Position numbers and translations under genes: made by a program. Under the pieces are notes generated by a model. It was given only the letters and a program-made list of their open reading frames with translations. It was not told where the DNA came from and searched no databases. Below, one piece after another: positions 37,337 through 45,770 of a stretch of DNA of 52,721 nt (positions are counted from its first letter, which is position 1; each line of letters begins with the position of its first letter). Origin of the DNA: an uncultured Clostridia bacterium (GTDB lineage: Bacteria > Bacillota > Clostridia > Christensenellales > UBA1242); the NCBI GenBank assembly GCA_944384415.1, contig CALWTF010000004.1, positions 1 to 52,721 on the forward strand, given 5' to 3'.

Positions 37337-37705
37337 ATGATTAACAAACTTGATAAGAATAAAGAACGCCAACGCAGACACGCAAGAGTTCGTAAGACTG
37401 TTCGTGGAACATCATCTCGTCCACGCCTTTGTGTTTACCGTAGTTTATCAAATATTTATACACAAATTATTGATGATGAAAAAGGTGTTACACTTGTAAG
37501 TGCTTCATCTTTAGAAAAAGGATTACAGTCAAAAATCAAGGGTAAAACAAAACTTGAAGTTGCAACTTTTATTGGTAACGAAATTGCTAAAAGAGCAATA
37601 GAAAAGGGTATCAAAAATGTTGTATTTGACCGTGGTGGTTATTTATATACAGGTCGAGTAAAAAATATATCTGATGCGGCAAGAGCCGGCGGATTAGAGT
37701 TTTAG
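37337..37705 (+). CDS. rplR: 50S ribosomal protein L18
   Basis: 122 aa, normal. 5S rRNA-binding protein with [20 protein letters not shown] and the C-terminal [30 protein letters not shown] precedes the ATG. Confidence 0.97.
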   Translation: MINKLDKNKERQRRHARVRKTVRGTSSRPRLCVYRSLSNIYTQIIDDEKGVTLVSASSLEKGLQSKIKGKTKLEVATFIGNEIAKRAIEKGIKNVVFDRGGYLYTGRVKNISDAARAGGLEF

Positions 37706-37717
37706 GAGGAATTTTTT

Positions 37718-38284
37718 ATGGCAGAATTTGAAAAGAAATCTCGTGGCGAAAAACCATTTAATAAAAATCGTCCTCGTAAACCTCGTGAGGACCGCAAACC
37801 AAGAGAAGCAGAAGAATTTGAAAAGAGAATGATTGATGTTCGTTCAGTTCAAAAAACTGTTCAAGGTGGTCGTATTTTAAGCTTTAGCGCACTTTGTGTT
37901 ATAGGTGATAAAAAAGGCCGTGTAGGTATTGGTGTTGGTAAGGCAAGAGAAACAGTTAATGCAATTGAAAAAGGCTTTAACAATGCTAAAAAGAACTTAA
38001 TTACAGTGAAAATGGATGGAACAACAATTCCTCACGCTATAACAATGAAATATGGTTCAAGTCTTGTTTCTCTTCTTCCAGCAAAAGAAGGTACTGGAGT
38101 TATTGCTGGTGGTGCTGCTCGTCCTGTTTTGGAATTAGCTGGTATTAAAGATATTACTTCTAAAAACCACGGTAGCAATAACAAAATAAATACAGTAAGA
38201 GCTACATTTGAAGCACTTAAAGCATTAAGAACAAAAGAAGATGTAGCTTCTCTCCGCGGAAAAACCGTGGAAGAATTAGAGTAG
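37718..38284 (+). CDS. rpsE: 30S ribosomal protein S5
   Basis: 188 aa; the S5 core ([27 protein letters not shown]) is preceded by a basic and acidic N-terminal extension of ~35 residues rich in KPRE repeats, a little longer than usual. The spectinomycin-site loop and the [15 protein letters not shown] block are ordinary. AGGAGG precedes the ATG. Confidence 0.96.
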   Translation: MAEFEKKSRGEKPFNKNRPRKPREDRKPREAEEFEKRMIDVRSVQKTVQGGRILSFSALCVIGDKKGRVGIGVGKARETVNAIEKGFNNAKKNLITVKMDGTTIPHAITMKYGSSLVSLLPAKEGTGVIAGGAARPVLELAGIKDITSKNHGSNNKINTVRATFEALKALRTKEDVASLRGKTVEELE

Positions 38285-38297
38285 GGGGTATAAAAAT

Positions 38298-38513
38298 ATG
38301 GAAACAAAAACTAAAAAAACTCCTGCTAAAAAAAGCACAAAAACAATAAAAATCACACAAATTCACAGTGTTATAGGTGCAACTCCAAAGCAACGAGCTA
38401 CAATGAAAGCTTTGGGTTTCTCAAAAATGAACCAAACAAAAATTATGCCAGACAATGCTGCAATGCGTGGTATGATTGAAGTGGTTAAACACCTTGTGAA
38501 AGTGGAAGAATAA
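38298..38513 (+). CDS. rpmD: 50S ribosomal protein L30
   Basis: 71 aa; the L30 fold ([25 protein letters not shown]) follows a Lys/Thr-rich extension of ~15 residues, so it is longer than the usual ~59. Conserved [24 protein letters not shown]. Ribosome binding site GGGGG. Confidence 0.95.
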   Translation: METKTKKTPAKKSTKTIKITQIHSVIGATPKQRATMKALGFSKMNQTKIMPDNAAMRGMIEVVKHLVKVEE

Positions 38514-38529
38514 GGGGAGGAAAAAAAGT

Positions 38530-38973
38530 ATGAATATTCACGAACTTTCTCCTGCACCTAATTCAAAAAAAGGTGTTAAAAGAGTTGGCCGTGGTCGTGG
38601 TTCTGGTTTAGGAAAAACTTCAGGTCGTGGTGAAAACGGTCAAAATAAGCGTTCCGGCGGTGGAACAAGACCATTGTTTGAAGGTGGTCAAATGCCTTTA
38701 ATTCGTCGTTTACCAAAACGCGGTTTTACTAACAGATGGGGCGATGAATACTCAATTGTAAATGTTTCAGCATTAGAAGTTTTTGATGAAGGAACTGTGG
38801 TTACTGCTGAATTATTAAAAGACAAAAGAATTATTAGCAAAATTGAAAAAAATGGTATTAAAATTTTAGGTAATGGTAAACTTACTAAAAAATTAACTGT
38901 TAAAGCTAATAAATTTACAAAAACAGCTGAAAAGAAAATTAAAAAAGCGGGTGGAAACACAGAGGAGGCATAA
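38530..38973 (+). CDS. rplO: 50S ribosomal protein L15
   Basis: 147 aa, normal. Glycine-rich N-terminus [20 protein letters not shown] and [26 protein letters not shown] precedes the ATG. The stop overlaps the secY start by one base. Confidence 0.97.
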   Translation: MNIHELSPAPNSKKGVKRVGRGRGSGLGKTSGRGENGQNKRSGGGTRPLFEGGQMPLIRRLPKRGFTNRWGDEYSIVNVSALEVFDEGTVVTAELLKDKRIISKIEKNGIKILGNGKLTKKLTVKANKFTKTAEKKIKKAGGNTEEA

Positions 38974-40271
38974 TGTTTCAAACATTGGTTCAAGCGTTTA
39001 AATCAAAAGATTTACGCAAAAAACTTTTGCTAACATTGGCAATTTTACTTATATATCGTATAGGGTGTTGGCTTCCAATTCCTGGTTTAGATGCAGCTAC
39101 ATTCACATCTAGTGACAGTTATAATGACTTTTTAGGTTTGTTAAGTTCTGTAACTGGTGGTGCTTTAGCTAATGGTTCTTTACTTGCTTTGGGTGTTGTG
39201 CCTTATATTACTGCTTCAATTATAATTCAACTTTTAACTATTGCTATTCCTACATTGGAAAGGTTAAGTAAGCAAGGTGAAGAAGGTCGTAAAAAGATTG
39301 CGCTTTACACAAGAATAACAGCCTTGGTGTTTAGCGTTATTCAAGCTATAGCTATTGTTTTATCATTCTCATCAAGTGGAGCAATAGAAACTAATGCATT
39401 GGGTGATGGTACACCTGCTTGGATTATTCCAGCTATTATTTGTATAATTCTAATTGCTGGTGGTATGTTTACACTGTGGTTAGGTGAAAAAATTACAGAT
39501 CTTGGTATTGGAAATGGTGTTAGCTTATTAATCTTTGTTGGTATTGTTGCTAGTGCTGGTTCATCATTCTTGACTTCACTTCAAGGAATAGGCTCAAATA
39601 TAGATAATTTATGGAACATATTAATTTTTGTTGCTTTGCTTATTATTATATTTGGACTTATAGTATTTGTTGACCTTGCAGAAAGAAAAATTCCTGTTCA
39701 ATATGCAAAACAAATTAAAGGAAGAAAAATGTATGGTGGACAATCAACATACATTCCTATAAAAGTAAATGCTAGTGGTGTATTACCAATTATTTTTGCT
39801 ACGGCAATGGTGGCTTTCCCACAACTTATTATGCAGTTGTTTTGGCCAAATTCAGATGCATATAACTGGTATGCAACATATTTAGGAACAGGTTCAGTTG
39901 TTTACTTTTTAGTTAATGCGTTGTTAATATTCTTTTTCACATATTTTTACGCACAGATTGCTTTTAATCCAGAAGATGTAAGTCGTTCTTTGCAACAAAA
40001 TGGTGGATTTGTACCGGGTATCCGTGCTGGTAAACCAACAATGGATTATTTAAAGAAAATTTCAGGTAGAATAACATTTTTTGGAGCTATGTATTTAGCA
40101 ATAATTTTTGTAATTCCATCTTTATGTTTTTCTATTATAGGAACTGATGGTAGTTTAACAAATGCATTTAGTGTAACTGGACTTTTAATTGTTGTAAGTG
40201 TTGCATTAGAGTTTGATAAGCAATTAAGTGCTCAATTAATGATTAAAAATTATCGTGGTTTCTTAAAATAA
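38973..40271 (+). CDS. secY: preprotein translocase subunit SecY
   Basis: Ten-helix channel of the Sec machinery, 432 aa. Start FKSKDLRKKLLLTLAILLIYRIGCWLP-type block, ASIIIQLLTIAIP (about residues 81-93), the plug and pore segments, EKITDLGIGNGVSLLIF (about 171-187) and IPVQYAKQIKGRKMYGGQSTYIPIK (about 235-259) are conserved; the signature loop of ten hydrophobic segments is visible. Translationally coupled to rplO (TAATG). Confidence 0.97.
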   Translation: MFQTLVQAFKSKDLRKKLLLTLAILLIYRIGCWLPIPGLDAATFTSSDSYNDFLGLLSSVTGGALANGSLLALGVVPYITASIIIQLLTIAIPTLERLSKQGEEGRKKIALYTRITALVFSVIQAIAIVLSFSSSGAIETNALGDGTPAWIIPAIICIILIAGGMFTLWLGEKITDLGIGNGVSLLIFVGIVASAGSSFLTSLQGIGSNIDNLWNILIFVALLIIIFGLIVFVDLAERKIPVQYAKQIKGRKMYGGQSTYIPIKVNASGVLPIIFATAMVAFPQLIMQLFWPNSDAYNWYATYLGTGSVVYFLVNALLIFFFTYFYAQIAFNPEDVSRSLQQNGGFVPGIRAGKPTMDYLKKISGRITFFGAMYLAIIFVIPSLCFSIIGTDGSLTNAFSVTGLLIVVSVALEFDKQLSAQLMIKNYRGFLK

Positions 40272-40306
40272 ATCATTTTGAATAGTTTACTTTATTTGAG
40301 GTGAAA

Positions 40307-40945
40307 ATGCGTATAGCAATTATTGGCCCTCCAGGAAGTGGAAAGGGAACTCAAACATATCGAATAGCATCTAAATTTAATCTTAAACATATTGTTGTTG
40401 GAGATATTGTTAAAGATGAAATTCGTAAAAAAACTGAACTTGGAGAAATTATGTTTTCTTATACAAATGTAGGAAAATTTGTTCCAAGTGAAATTGTTAT
40501 GAAAGTTTTAGAGAAACAAATTCAAGATTTATCAGGTTTTGATGGTTATATAATTGATACAGCTCCAATAAATCTTGACCAAATGCAAGCTATGGAATTC
40601 ATTCCATTAGATGCTGTTTTGTCTTTGAAAATTGAAAACTTTGATATTTTGCGTACTCGTATTTTATCTAGATTAATTTGTCCAAAATGTCGTCGTGTTA
40701 CTTCTGTTAGTGATACAGAAAACAATTTATGTAATAATTGTGGTGCTGAACTTGAAAAGCGATATGATGATAAAATTGAAACAATAAATATAAGATTAAA
40801 ACAATACGAAGAGCAAACAGTTCCTGTTTTAAACGAATATAAAAAACAGGGTAAACTTATTGAAATTAATGCAGAAAATACCAGACAAGAAGTTTTTGAA
40901 GAAATTTGCGAAAAATTAAACAATTTTTTCTCAAAAACCCTTTAA
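40307..40945 (+). CDS. adk: adenylate kinase homologue with altered AMP site
   Basis: 212 aa in the standard secY-adk-map position. The ATG at 40307 is preferred over GTG 40301, which lies in the ribosome binding site GAGGTG. The P-loop GPPGSGKGTQ (residues 7-16), the lid zinc ribbon CPKC...CNNC (about residues 125-146), and the lid and C-terminal arginines (RILSRL; KRYDDKIETINIRL) are kept. The AMP side is not: E. coli T31, R36 and R88 align without gaps to V31, K36 and I88, and DGFPRT reads DTAPIN, although D33, D84, P87 and Q92 remain. It may have another acceptor or weak AMP binding. Confidence 0.9.
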   Translation: MRIAIIGPPGSGKGTQTYRIASKFNLKHIVVGDIVKDEIRKKTELGEIMFSYTNVGKFVPSEIVMKVLEKQIQDLSGFDGYIIDTAPINLDQMQAMEFIPLDAVLSLKIENFDILRTRILSRLICPKCRRVTSVSDTENNLCNNCGAELEKRYDDKIETINIRLKQYEEQTVPVLNEYKKQGKLIEINAENTRQEVFEEICEKLNNFFSKTL

Positions 40946-40963
40946 ATTAAACTAAAAGTGTGG

Positions 40964-40969
40964 TAAAAT
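40964..40969 (+). promoter_or_regulatory. extended -10 box directly before map (leaderless candidate)
   Basis: TGGTAAAAT (40961-40969) is an extended -10 element. Its last base is seven before the ATG at 40976, so transcription would begin on the start codon. No ribosome binding site precedes map, unlike nearly every other gene here. Confidence 0.5.
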
Positions 40970-40975
40970 AAATAT

Positions 40976-41725
40976 ATGGTAACTATTAAAACTGAAAAAG
41001 AAATTCAAGCAATGCGCGAGGGTGGAAAAATATTAAGAGATGTTTACATCAAATTAAAAGATTTTATTAAACCCGGTATGACTACAAAACAAATTGATAA
41101 ATTTGTTCATAGATTTTTAGTTAGTCGTGGTGGAAAACCAAGTTGCTTGGGTTATGAAGGTTACCCTGCAGCTACTTGTGTTTCAGTAAATGATGTAGTT
41201 GTTCACGGAATACCAAGTAATGAAATCATTATACAAGATGGAGACATAGTAAGTGTAGATACCTGTGTATATTACAAAGGTATGCATACAGATGCTGCAA
41301 GAACTTATTTAGTGGGTAATGTTTCGGAAGAAAAACGCAAATTAGTTGAAGCAACAGAAAATGCATTTTTTGAGGGGATTAAACACATAAAAGATGGTAG
41401 TAGGGTTGGTGATATCGGAAGCCAAGTTCAATCTTATGCTGAATCTTTAGGTTATTCAGTTGTTCGTGAAATGCAAGGACACGGTGTTGGCTATACAATT
41501 CATGAAGACCCTGGTATTCCAAATTATGGAGAAAAAGGTACTGGTCCATTTTTAAAAGCAGGTATGACTATAGCAGTTGAACCTATGTTAAATTTGGGTC
41601 GAAGACAAGTTGTGATTTCTAGACAAGATGGGTGGACATGTAGAACTTGCGATGGAAGTCCATCTGCTCATTATGAAAACACTATAGTGATAACTAAAGA
41701 TGGTGTGGAAATCATAACATTGTGA
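40976..41725 (+). CDS. map: methionine aminopeptidase, type I
   Basis: Removes the initiator methionine from nascent proteins. 249 aa with the five metal ligands visible: Asp in SVDTCVYYKG (about residue 95), Asp in HTDAARTY (about 106), His in GHGVGYTIHEDP, Glu in AVEPM and Glu in HYENT. It follows adk by 30 bases and has a -10 box instead of a ribosome binding site ahead of its ATG. Confidence 0.96.
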   Translation: MVTIKTEKEIQAMREGGKILRDVYIKLKDFIKPGMTTKQIDKFVHRFLVSRGGKPSCLGYEGYPAATCVSVNDVVVHGIPSNEIIIQDGDIVSVDTCVYYKGMHTDAARTYLVGNVSEEKRKLVEATENAFFEGIKHIKDGSRVGDIGSQVQSYAESLGYSVVREMQGHGVGYTIHEDPGIPNYGEKGTGPFLKAGMTIAVEPMLNLGRRQVVISRQDGWTCRTCDGSPSAHYENTIVITKDGVEIITL

Positions 41726-41732
41726 GGTGGTA

Positions 41733-42032
41733 ATGTTAAACGATAAAATTTTTTTAGGACAATTTGTTGTTTCTAAACAAGGTCGCGATAAAAATCAAGT
41801 TTATATTGTTGTTAATATAATTGATGATTTATTTGTTGAAGTTGTAAATGGAACTACAAAAAAACTTATAAAACCTAAAAAGAAAAACATTAACCACTTA
41901 CATTTCACGCCATTCGGTTGTGAAGAAATAAAAAATAAATTATACTCTAAACAAAAAATAAATGACCAAATGGTCTATCGTGCTTTGCACGAATATTCTA
42001 AAAAAAACAAGGAGGCCACAAATGGCTGTTGA
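41733..42032 (+). CDS. KOW-domain RNA-binding protein (L14e-like)
   Basis: 99 aa. The N-terminal KOW motif (LGQFVVSKQGRDKNQVYIVV, residues 8-27) resembles archaeal/eukaryotic L14e and the small protein found between map and infA in many Clostridia. The C-terminal part is basic. The ATG at 41733 follows GAGGTGG; a GTG at 41727 is within that site. Its last 11 bases overlap infA, whose ribosome binding site lies in this gene. Role unknown; ribosome-associated by context. Confidence 0.85.
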   Translation: MLNDKIFLGQFVVSKQGRDKNQVYIVVNIIDDLFVEVVNGTTKKLIKPKKKNINHLHFTPFGCEEIKNKLYSKQKINDQMVYRALHEYSKKNKEATNGC

Positions 42033-42270
42033 AGAAGCAATAAAAGCAGAAGGGGAAGTTATTGAAAGTTTGCGTAATGCAACTTTTAAAGTCCGTTTAC
42101 CAAACGGTCATATAGTAACGGCATATCCGGCTGGAAAGTTGGTTTTAGGACGAATAAACATTTTTGTAGGTGATAAAGTTACCTTAGAAATGTCGCCATA
42201 TGACCTTACTCGTGGTCGCATTGTTTGGAGAACTAATGCACGAAAAACACAAAATAGTGCAGAACAGTAA
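42022..42270 (+). CDS. infA: translation initiation factor IF-1
   Basis: 82 aa S1/OB-fold protein that binds the A site of the 30S subunit. The C-terminal FVGDKVTLEMSPYDLTRGRI is near consensus; the middle (HIVTAYPAGKLVLGRINI) departs from the usual HxSGKMRxxxIRI block. The ATG at 42022 follows AAGGAGG inside the KOW gene; a longer frame from 41962 is rejected. Confidence 0.93.
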   Translation: MAVEEAIKAEGEVIESLRNATFKVRLPNGHIVTAYPAGKLVLGRINIFVGDKVTLEMSPYDLTRGRIVWRTNARKTQNSAEQ

Positions 42271-42294
42271 ATGAAAATTTAAGGAGATAAGGAT

Positions 42295-42411
42295 ATGAAA
42301 GTTAGACCATCAGTTAAGCCAATTTGCGACAAATGCAAAGTAATTCGTCGTGAAGGAAAGGTTATGGTTATTTGTTCAAAAAGCAAAAAACATAAACAGG
42401 TTCAAGGTTAA
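42295..42411 (+). CDS. rpmJ: 50S ribosomal protein L36, zinc form
   Basis: 38 aa: [20 protein letters not shown] and the C-terminal SKKHKQVQG. The C+ form keeps C11, C14, C27 and H33. It was found by reading the gap between infA and rpsM. GGAG precedes the ATG at normal distance. The last codons begin a hairpin. Confidence 0.97.
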   Translation: MKVRPSVKPICDKCKVIRREGKVMVICSKSKKHKQVQG

Positions 42412-42486
42412 TTTTTATTAACCTTCTTACTTTGAAAATAACCGTATGCGAAGCGGCTGAAAAATTTTCGCATCGTTTATATATAT
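42406..42486 (+). promoter_or_regulatory. two hairpins in the rpmJ-rpsM spacer
   Basis: GGTTAAT (42406-42412) pairs with ATTAACC (42417-42423) around TTTT, overlapping the rpmJ stop. Further on, ATGCGAA and TTCGCAT can pair around a GC-rich loop (about 42446-42475). The T-run after the first is weak. It could be a processing site, attenuator or leader for the alpha operon. Confidence 0.4.
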
Positions 42487-42538
42487 TAAATAATTAAAAT
42501 TAAAAGCGTTTACGCAAAATCAACAATGGAGGATATAA

Positions 42539-42928
42539 ATGGCTCGTATAGCTGGTGTGGACTTGCCAAAAGAAAAAAGAATAGAAATAGGTTTAACTTA
42601 TATCTACGGAATTGGTAAAGTAAAGTCCAACGAAATTTTAGCAGGTACAAAAATAAATCCTGATGTCCGTGTTAAAGATTTAACAGAAGAGGACATTGCA
42701 AAAATTCGTGAATACATCGAAAAAAACGAAATAAAAGTTGAAGGTGACCTTCGTCGTGAAGTTAACCTTAATATAAAAAGACTAATGGAAATTGGATGTA
42801 ATCGTGGAATTCGTCACAGAAAACATCTTCCAGTTCGTGGTCAAAGAACAAAGACTAATGCTCGCACCCGCAAAGGTCCTGCAAAAACCGTTTCTCGCGG
42901 AAAAGCAAAAGTTGGTAAAAAAGGTTAA
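42539..42928 (+). CDS. rpsM: 30S ribosomal protein S13
   Basis: 129 aa. [25 protein letters not shown] start, [29 protein letters not shown]-terminal block. GGAGG precedes the ATG. First gene of the alpha part of the operon. Confidence 0.97.
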   Translation: MARIAGVDLPKEKRIEIGLTYIYGIGKVKSNEILAGTKINPDVRVKDLTEEDIAKIREYIEKNEIKVEGDLRREVNLNIKRLMEIGCNRGIRHRKHLPVRGQRTKTNARTRKGPAKTVSRGKAKVGKKG

Positions 42929-42943
42929 TAAGGGAGATATAAA

Positions 42944-43336
42944 ATGGCAGATAAAAAACCTATCGTTAGGAAAAAAAGAACCACTAAAAATTTGGGAACA
43001 GGTGCAGTTCACATTAAATCAAGCTTTAACAACCTTTTAGTTACTTTTACAGATGTAGCTGGTAATGTTGTTGCTTGGAGTAGTTCTGGAAGTTTAGGGT
43101 TTAGAAACTCTCGAAAAGATACACCTTATGCTGCACAGCAAGTTGCTGAAACAGCTGGTAAAAAAGCAAAAGATATGGGCATCAATCAAGTTGCTGTTTA
43201 TGTAAAAGGTGCTGGTAGTGGTCGCGAAGCCGCAATTCGTGCTTTGCAAAATGTTGGAATTGAAGTTACATCAATTAAAGATGTATCTGGAATTCCTTTC
43301 AATGGATGCCGTCCATCTAAAGCGCGCAGAATTTAA
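42944..43336 (+). CDS. rpsK: 30S ribosomal protein S11
   Basis: 130 aa, normal. [31 protein letters not shown] and [18 protein letters not shown] at the C-terminus are conserved. GGGAG precedes the ATG. Confidence 0.97.
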   Translation: MADKKPIVRKKRTTKNLGTGAVHIKSSFNNLLVTFTDVAGNVVAWSSSGSLGFRNSRKDTPYAAQQVAETAGKKAKDMGINQVAVYVKGAGSGREAAIRALQNVGIEVTSIKDVSGIPFNGCRPSKARRI

Positions 43337-43355
43337 TAAGGAGATATAATAATTT

Positions 43356-43982
43356 ATGGCTAAATATACTGGTGCAGATTGTAAACTCTGCAGAAGAGAA
43401 GGCTGCAAGTTATTCCTCAAGGGCGACCGCTGTGTAACTGGTAAATGTTCACTTGAAAGAAAACCAGTTGCACCAGGTCCTCACACTGAAGCAAATAAGC
43501 GTGTTAAACCTTTTGGATATGCAGTTCAACTTCGTGAAAAACAAAAAGTTAAAAGAGCATATGGTTTGCTTGAAAGACAATTTAAAAAATATTATTTTGA
43601 AGGTAAAAGACAGAAAGGTGCAACTGGTGAAGTTATGCTTTCTTTACTTGAACGCCGTTTAGATAACACAGTTTACAGATTGGGTTTTGGTGTTTCTCGT
43701 GCTGAGTGCCGTCAAATAGTAAACCATGGTCACATTTTAGTGAATGGAAAAAGGGTTAATATTCCATCTTATCAAGTAAAAGTTGGTGATGTAATTTCTA
43801 TTTCTGAAAAATCATTAGGTTTAGATATGTTTAAAGAATTAAAGAAAAACAAAGTTATAACACCTAAATGGTTAGAACTTGATGCTTCAAATGTTTCAGG
43901 AAAAGTAATAGCAATTCCTGACAGAAGTGATATTGACCTTAACATAGCTGAACACTTAATTATTGAGTTGTATTCAAGATAA
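43356..43982 (+). CDS. rpsD: 30S ribosomal protein S4, zinc form
   Basis: 208 aa. The N-terminus keeps the C+ form with Cys at residues 9, 12, 17, 26 and 31 (four or five could bind zinc), followed by KRVKPFGYAVQLREKQK-type blocks and the S4 RNA-binding domain (LERRLDNTVYRLGFGVSRAE). S4 binds 16S rRNA early and represses the alpha operon in some bacteria. GGAG precedes the ATG. Confidence 0.97.
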   Translation: MAKYTGADCKLCRREGCKLFLKGDRCVTGKCSLERKPVAPGPHTEANKRVKPFGYAVQLREKQKVKRAYGLLERQFKKYYFEGKRQKGATGEVMLSLLERRLDNTVYRLGFGVSRAECRQIVNHGHILVNGKRVNIPSYQVKVGDVISISEKSLGLDMFKELKKNKVITPKWLELDASNVSGKVIAIPDRSDIDLNIAEHLIIELYSR

Positions 43983-44005
43983 TAGGTACAGGAGGGAAAA
44001 AAGTT

Positions 44006-44959
44006 ATGATGCAAATCAACAAACCAAATCTCACACTTACAGAAGAAAATGGTGGTTCATACGGAAAATTTGTTATTGAACCTTTAGAAAGGGGTTTCGG
44101 TGAAACCTTAGGAAATGCAATGCGTCGTGTTTTGCTTGGTTCATTACCAGGAGCAGCTCCTGTAGCTGTAAGAATACAAGGTGTTCAACACGAATTTTCT
44201 ACAATACCAGGTGTTTCTGAAGATGTAGCAGACATTATCTTGAACTTAAAATCTTTAATTGTAAGTACAAAAAATGTAGAGCCTGATTTTAAATCAACTA
44301 TTTATTTAAAAGTAAAAACTCCAGGAAGAGTTTATGCAAAAGATTTTTCATTAAATGGAGAAGTGGAAATTTTAAATCCAGATTTATATATTTGTACATT
44401 AGCAACAGGTGCAAGTATTGATATGGAACTTATCATTGGCCGTGGTCGTGGTTATGTTCCAGCAAGTAACAATAAAAATGCTAGTGATAGTATAGGATTT
44501 ATTGCTATGGATTCAATTTTTACACCTGTAAAATCAGTTAACTATTTTGTTGAAAGTGCTCGTGTAGGTCACGATATGAATTTTGATAAATTAACACTTG
44601 AAGTAAAAACAAATGGTGCTGTTTCTGCACGAGAAGTTGCAAGTCTAGCTGGAAAAGTTTTAAATGACCATTTAAATATGTTTATTGAATTAGTTGATGA
44701 AATGGCTAATACAGAAATTTTAGTTGCTCGTCAAGAAGACAAACAACAAAAAGTTTTAGAAATGACTATTAACGACCTTGAACTTTCTGTTCGAAGCACA
44801 AACTGTTTAAAACGTGCAAATATTAATACTGTTGAAGATTTAATCAGAAAAACAGATCGTGAACTTGGAAAAGTTAGAAATCTTGGTCAAAAATCTCTTG
44901 AAGAAGTTAAACAAAAACTTGTTGAGTTGGGTTTAAATTTAAAAAGTGATGATGAATAA
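44006..44959 (+). CDS. rpoA: RNA polymerase alpha subunit
   Basis: 317 aa. N-terminal assembly domain with PLERGFGETLGNAMRRVLLGSLPGAAP (about residues 27-53); C-terminal domain with SVRSTNCLKRANINTVEDL (about 262-280) and LGKVRNLGQKSLEEVKQKL, which contacts promoters and activators. ATG 44006 or 44009 both fit GGAGGG. Normal length. Confidence 0.98.
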   Translation: MMQINKPNLTLTEENGGSYGKFVIEPLERGFGETLGNAMRRVLLGSLPGAAPVAVRIQGVQHEFSTIPGVSEDVADIILNLKSLIVSTKNVEPDFKSTIYLKVKTPGRVYAKDFSLNGEVEILNPDLYICTLATGASIDMELIIGRGRGYVPASNNKNASDSIGFIAMDSIFTPVKSVNYFVESARVGHDMNFDKLTLEVKTNGAVSAREVASLAGKVLNDHLNMFIELVDEMANTEILVARQEDKQQKVLEMTINDLELSVRSTNCLKRANINTVEDLIRKTDRELGKVRNLGQKSLEEVKQKLVELGLNLKSDDE

Positions 44960-44973
44960 TAAGGAGAAGAAAA

Positions 44974-45486
44974 ATGGCAGGATATAGTAAATTATCAAAG
45001 CGTCCATCAATTCGTGATGCCATTATTCGCAACCAAGTAACCACTTTGCTTTGGACAGGAAAAGTTGAAACAACTTATACTCGTGCAAAGGCGGTGCAGA
45101 GAGTTGCTGAAAAGATTATTACCTTAGCTGTTAACACATATAAAGACACTATTACAGTTAAAAAAACAGTGATAGATGATAAAGGTGTTTCAAGTAAAAA
45201 GGAAGTAATCAATGATGGTCCTACAAAACTTGCTGCTCGTAGAAGCATTATGGCACAAGTTTATGATGCTCAGGAACAACGCTTACCTAAAGAACCAAAG
45301 AGTGAATTTATAGCTCGAACTGAGGATATTAAACATCCTTTAATTGAAAAGATTTTCAATGTTTATGCGCCAAAATTTGCTGCAAGGAAAGAAGAAACAG
45401 GACAAGGTGGTGGTTACACTCGCGTTATTAAGTGTGGACCTCGTCGTGGTGATGCTGCAGAAAAAGCAATTATTGAAATTATCTAA
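44974..45486 (+). CDS. rplQ: 50S ribosomal protein L17 with central insertion
   Basis: 170 aa against the usual ~115-120. The fold ends are standard (AIIRNQVTTLLWTGKVETTYTRAK at the start, GGYTRVIKCGPRRGDAAEKAIIEI at the end). About 50 residues (from roughly 50 to 105, including TVKKTVIDDKG) are inserted in the middle. This long form occurs in several Clostridia, so it supports the assignment. Last gene of the superoperon. Confidence 0.95.
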   Translation: MAGYSKLSKRPSIRDAIIRNQVTTLLWTGKVETTYTRAKAVQRVAEKIITLAVNTYKDTITVKKTVIDDKGVSSKKEVINDGPTKLAARRSIMAQVYDAQEQRLPKEPKSEFIARTEDIKHPLIEKIFNVYAPKFAARKEETGQGGGYTRVIKCGPRRGDAAEKAIIEII

Positions 45487-45509
45487 TATATATTAACTAT
45501 GATTAACAA

Positions 45510-45531
45510 AAAGTTTGTTTTTTCAAACTTT
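45510..45531 (+). terminator. hairpin after rplQ
   Basis: AAAGTTTG (45510-45517) pairs with CAAACTTT (45524-45531) around T-rich loop. A weak first terminator ahead of the stronger one. Confidence 0.55.
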
Positions 45532-45543
45532 ATTATATAAAAA

Positions 45544-45574
45544 ACAGAGCAAATTTTTGCTCTGTTTTTTTATT
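45544..45574. terminator. bidirectional terminator between rplQ and tRNA-Glu
   Basis: ACAGAGCAAA (45544-45553) pairs with TTTGCTCTGT (45556-45565), with A-rich sequence before and T-runs after. It can end both the ribosomal superoperon and the minus-strand tRNA-Glu. Confidence 0.85.
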
Positions 45575-45576
45575 TT

Positions 45577-45651
45577 TGGTACCCCCAATGGGACTCGAAC
45601 CCATGTGTCCAACGTGAGAGGCTGGTGTACTAACCACTATACTATGAGGGC
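45577..45651 (-). tRNA. tRNA-Glu (CUC)
   Basis: Minus strand, 75 bases including an encoded CCA. Acceptor arms GCCCTCA and TGGGGGT (with G-U and U-G pairs), anticodon stem CCAGC/GTTGG with loop CTCTCAC giving anticodon CUC, T arm ATGGG TTCGAGT CCCAT, discriminator A. The body matches typical bacterial tRNA-Glu. Confidence 0.95.
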
Positions 45652-45662
45652 TTACTAAGTTA

Positions 45663-45691
45663 ATTATATCACTTATTTTTCTATAATTCAA
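45663..45691 (-). promoter_or_regulatory. promoter for tRNA-Glu
   Basis: Read on the minus strand: TTGAAT (45686-45691), 17 bases, TATAAT (45663-45668), 12 bases before the tRNA 5' end. Confidence 0.75.
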
Positions 45692-45708
45692 GCTTTTATA
45701 TTAAAATG

Positions 45709-45737
45709 TTGATAGATTAGTGAAAATATGATATAAT
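45709..45737 (+). promoter_or_regulatory. promoter for comEC
   Basis: TTGATA (45709-45714), 17 bases, TATAAT (45732-45737), 33 bases before the ATG. Confidence 0.7.
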
Positions 45738-45770
45738 TACTTTAGTTAATACGTTTTCAAAGGTAAAATT

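Noticed and set aside
43453-43662. Plus-strand 69-residue frame inside rpsD
   Set aside because: Out of frame with the conserved S4 gene; no ribosome binding site.
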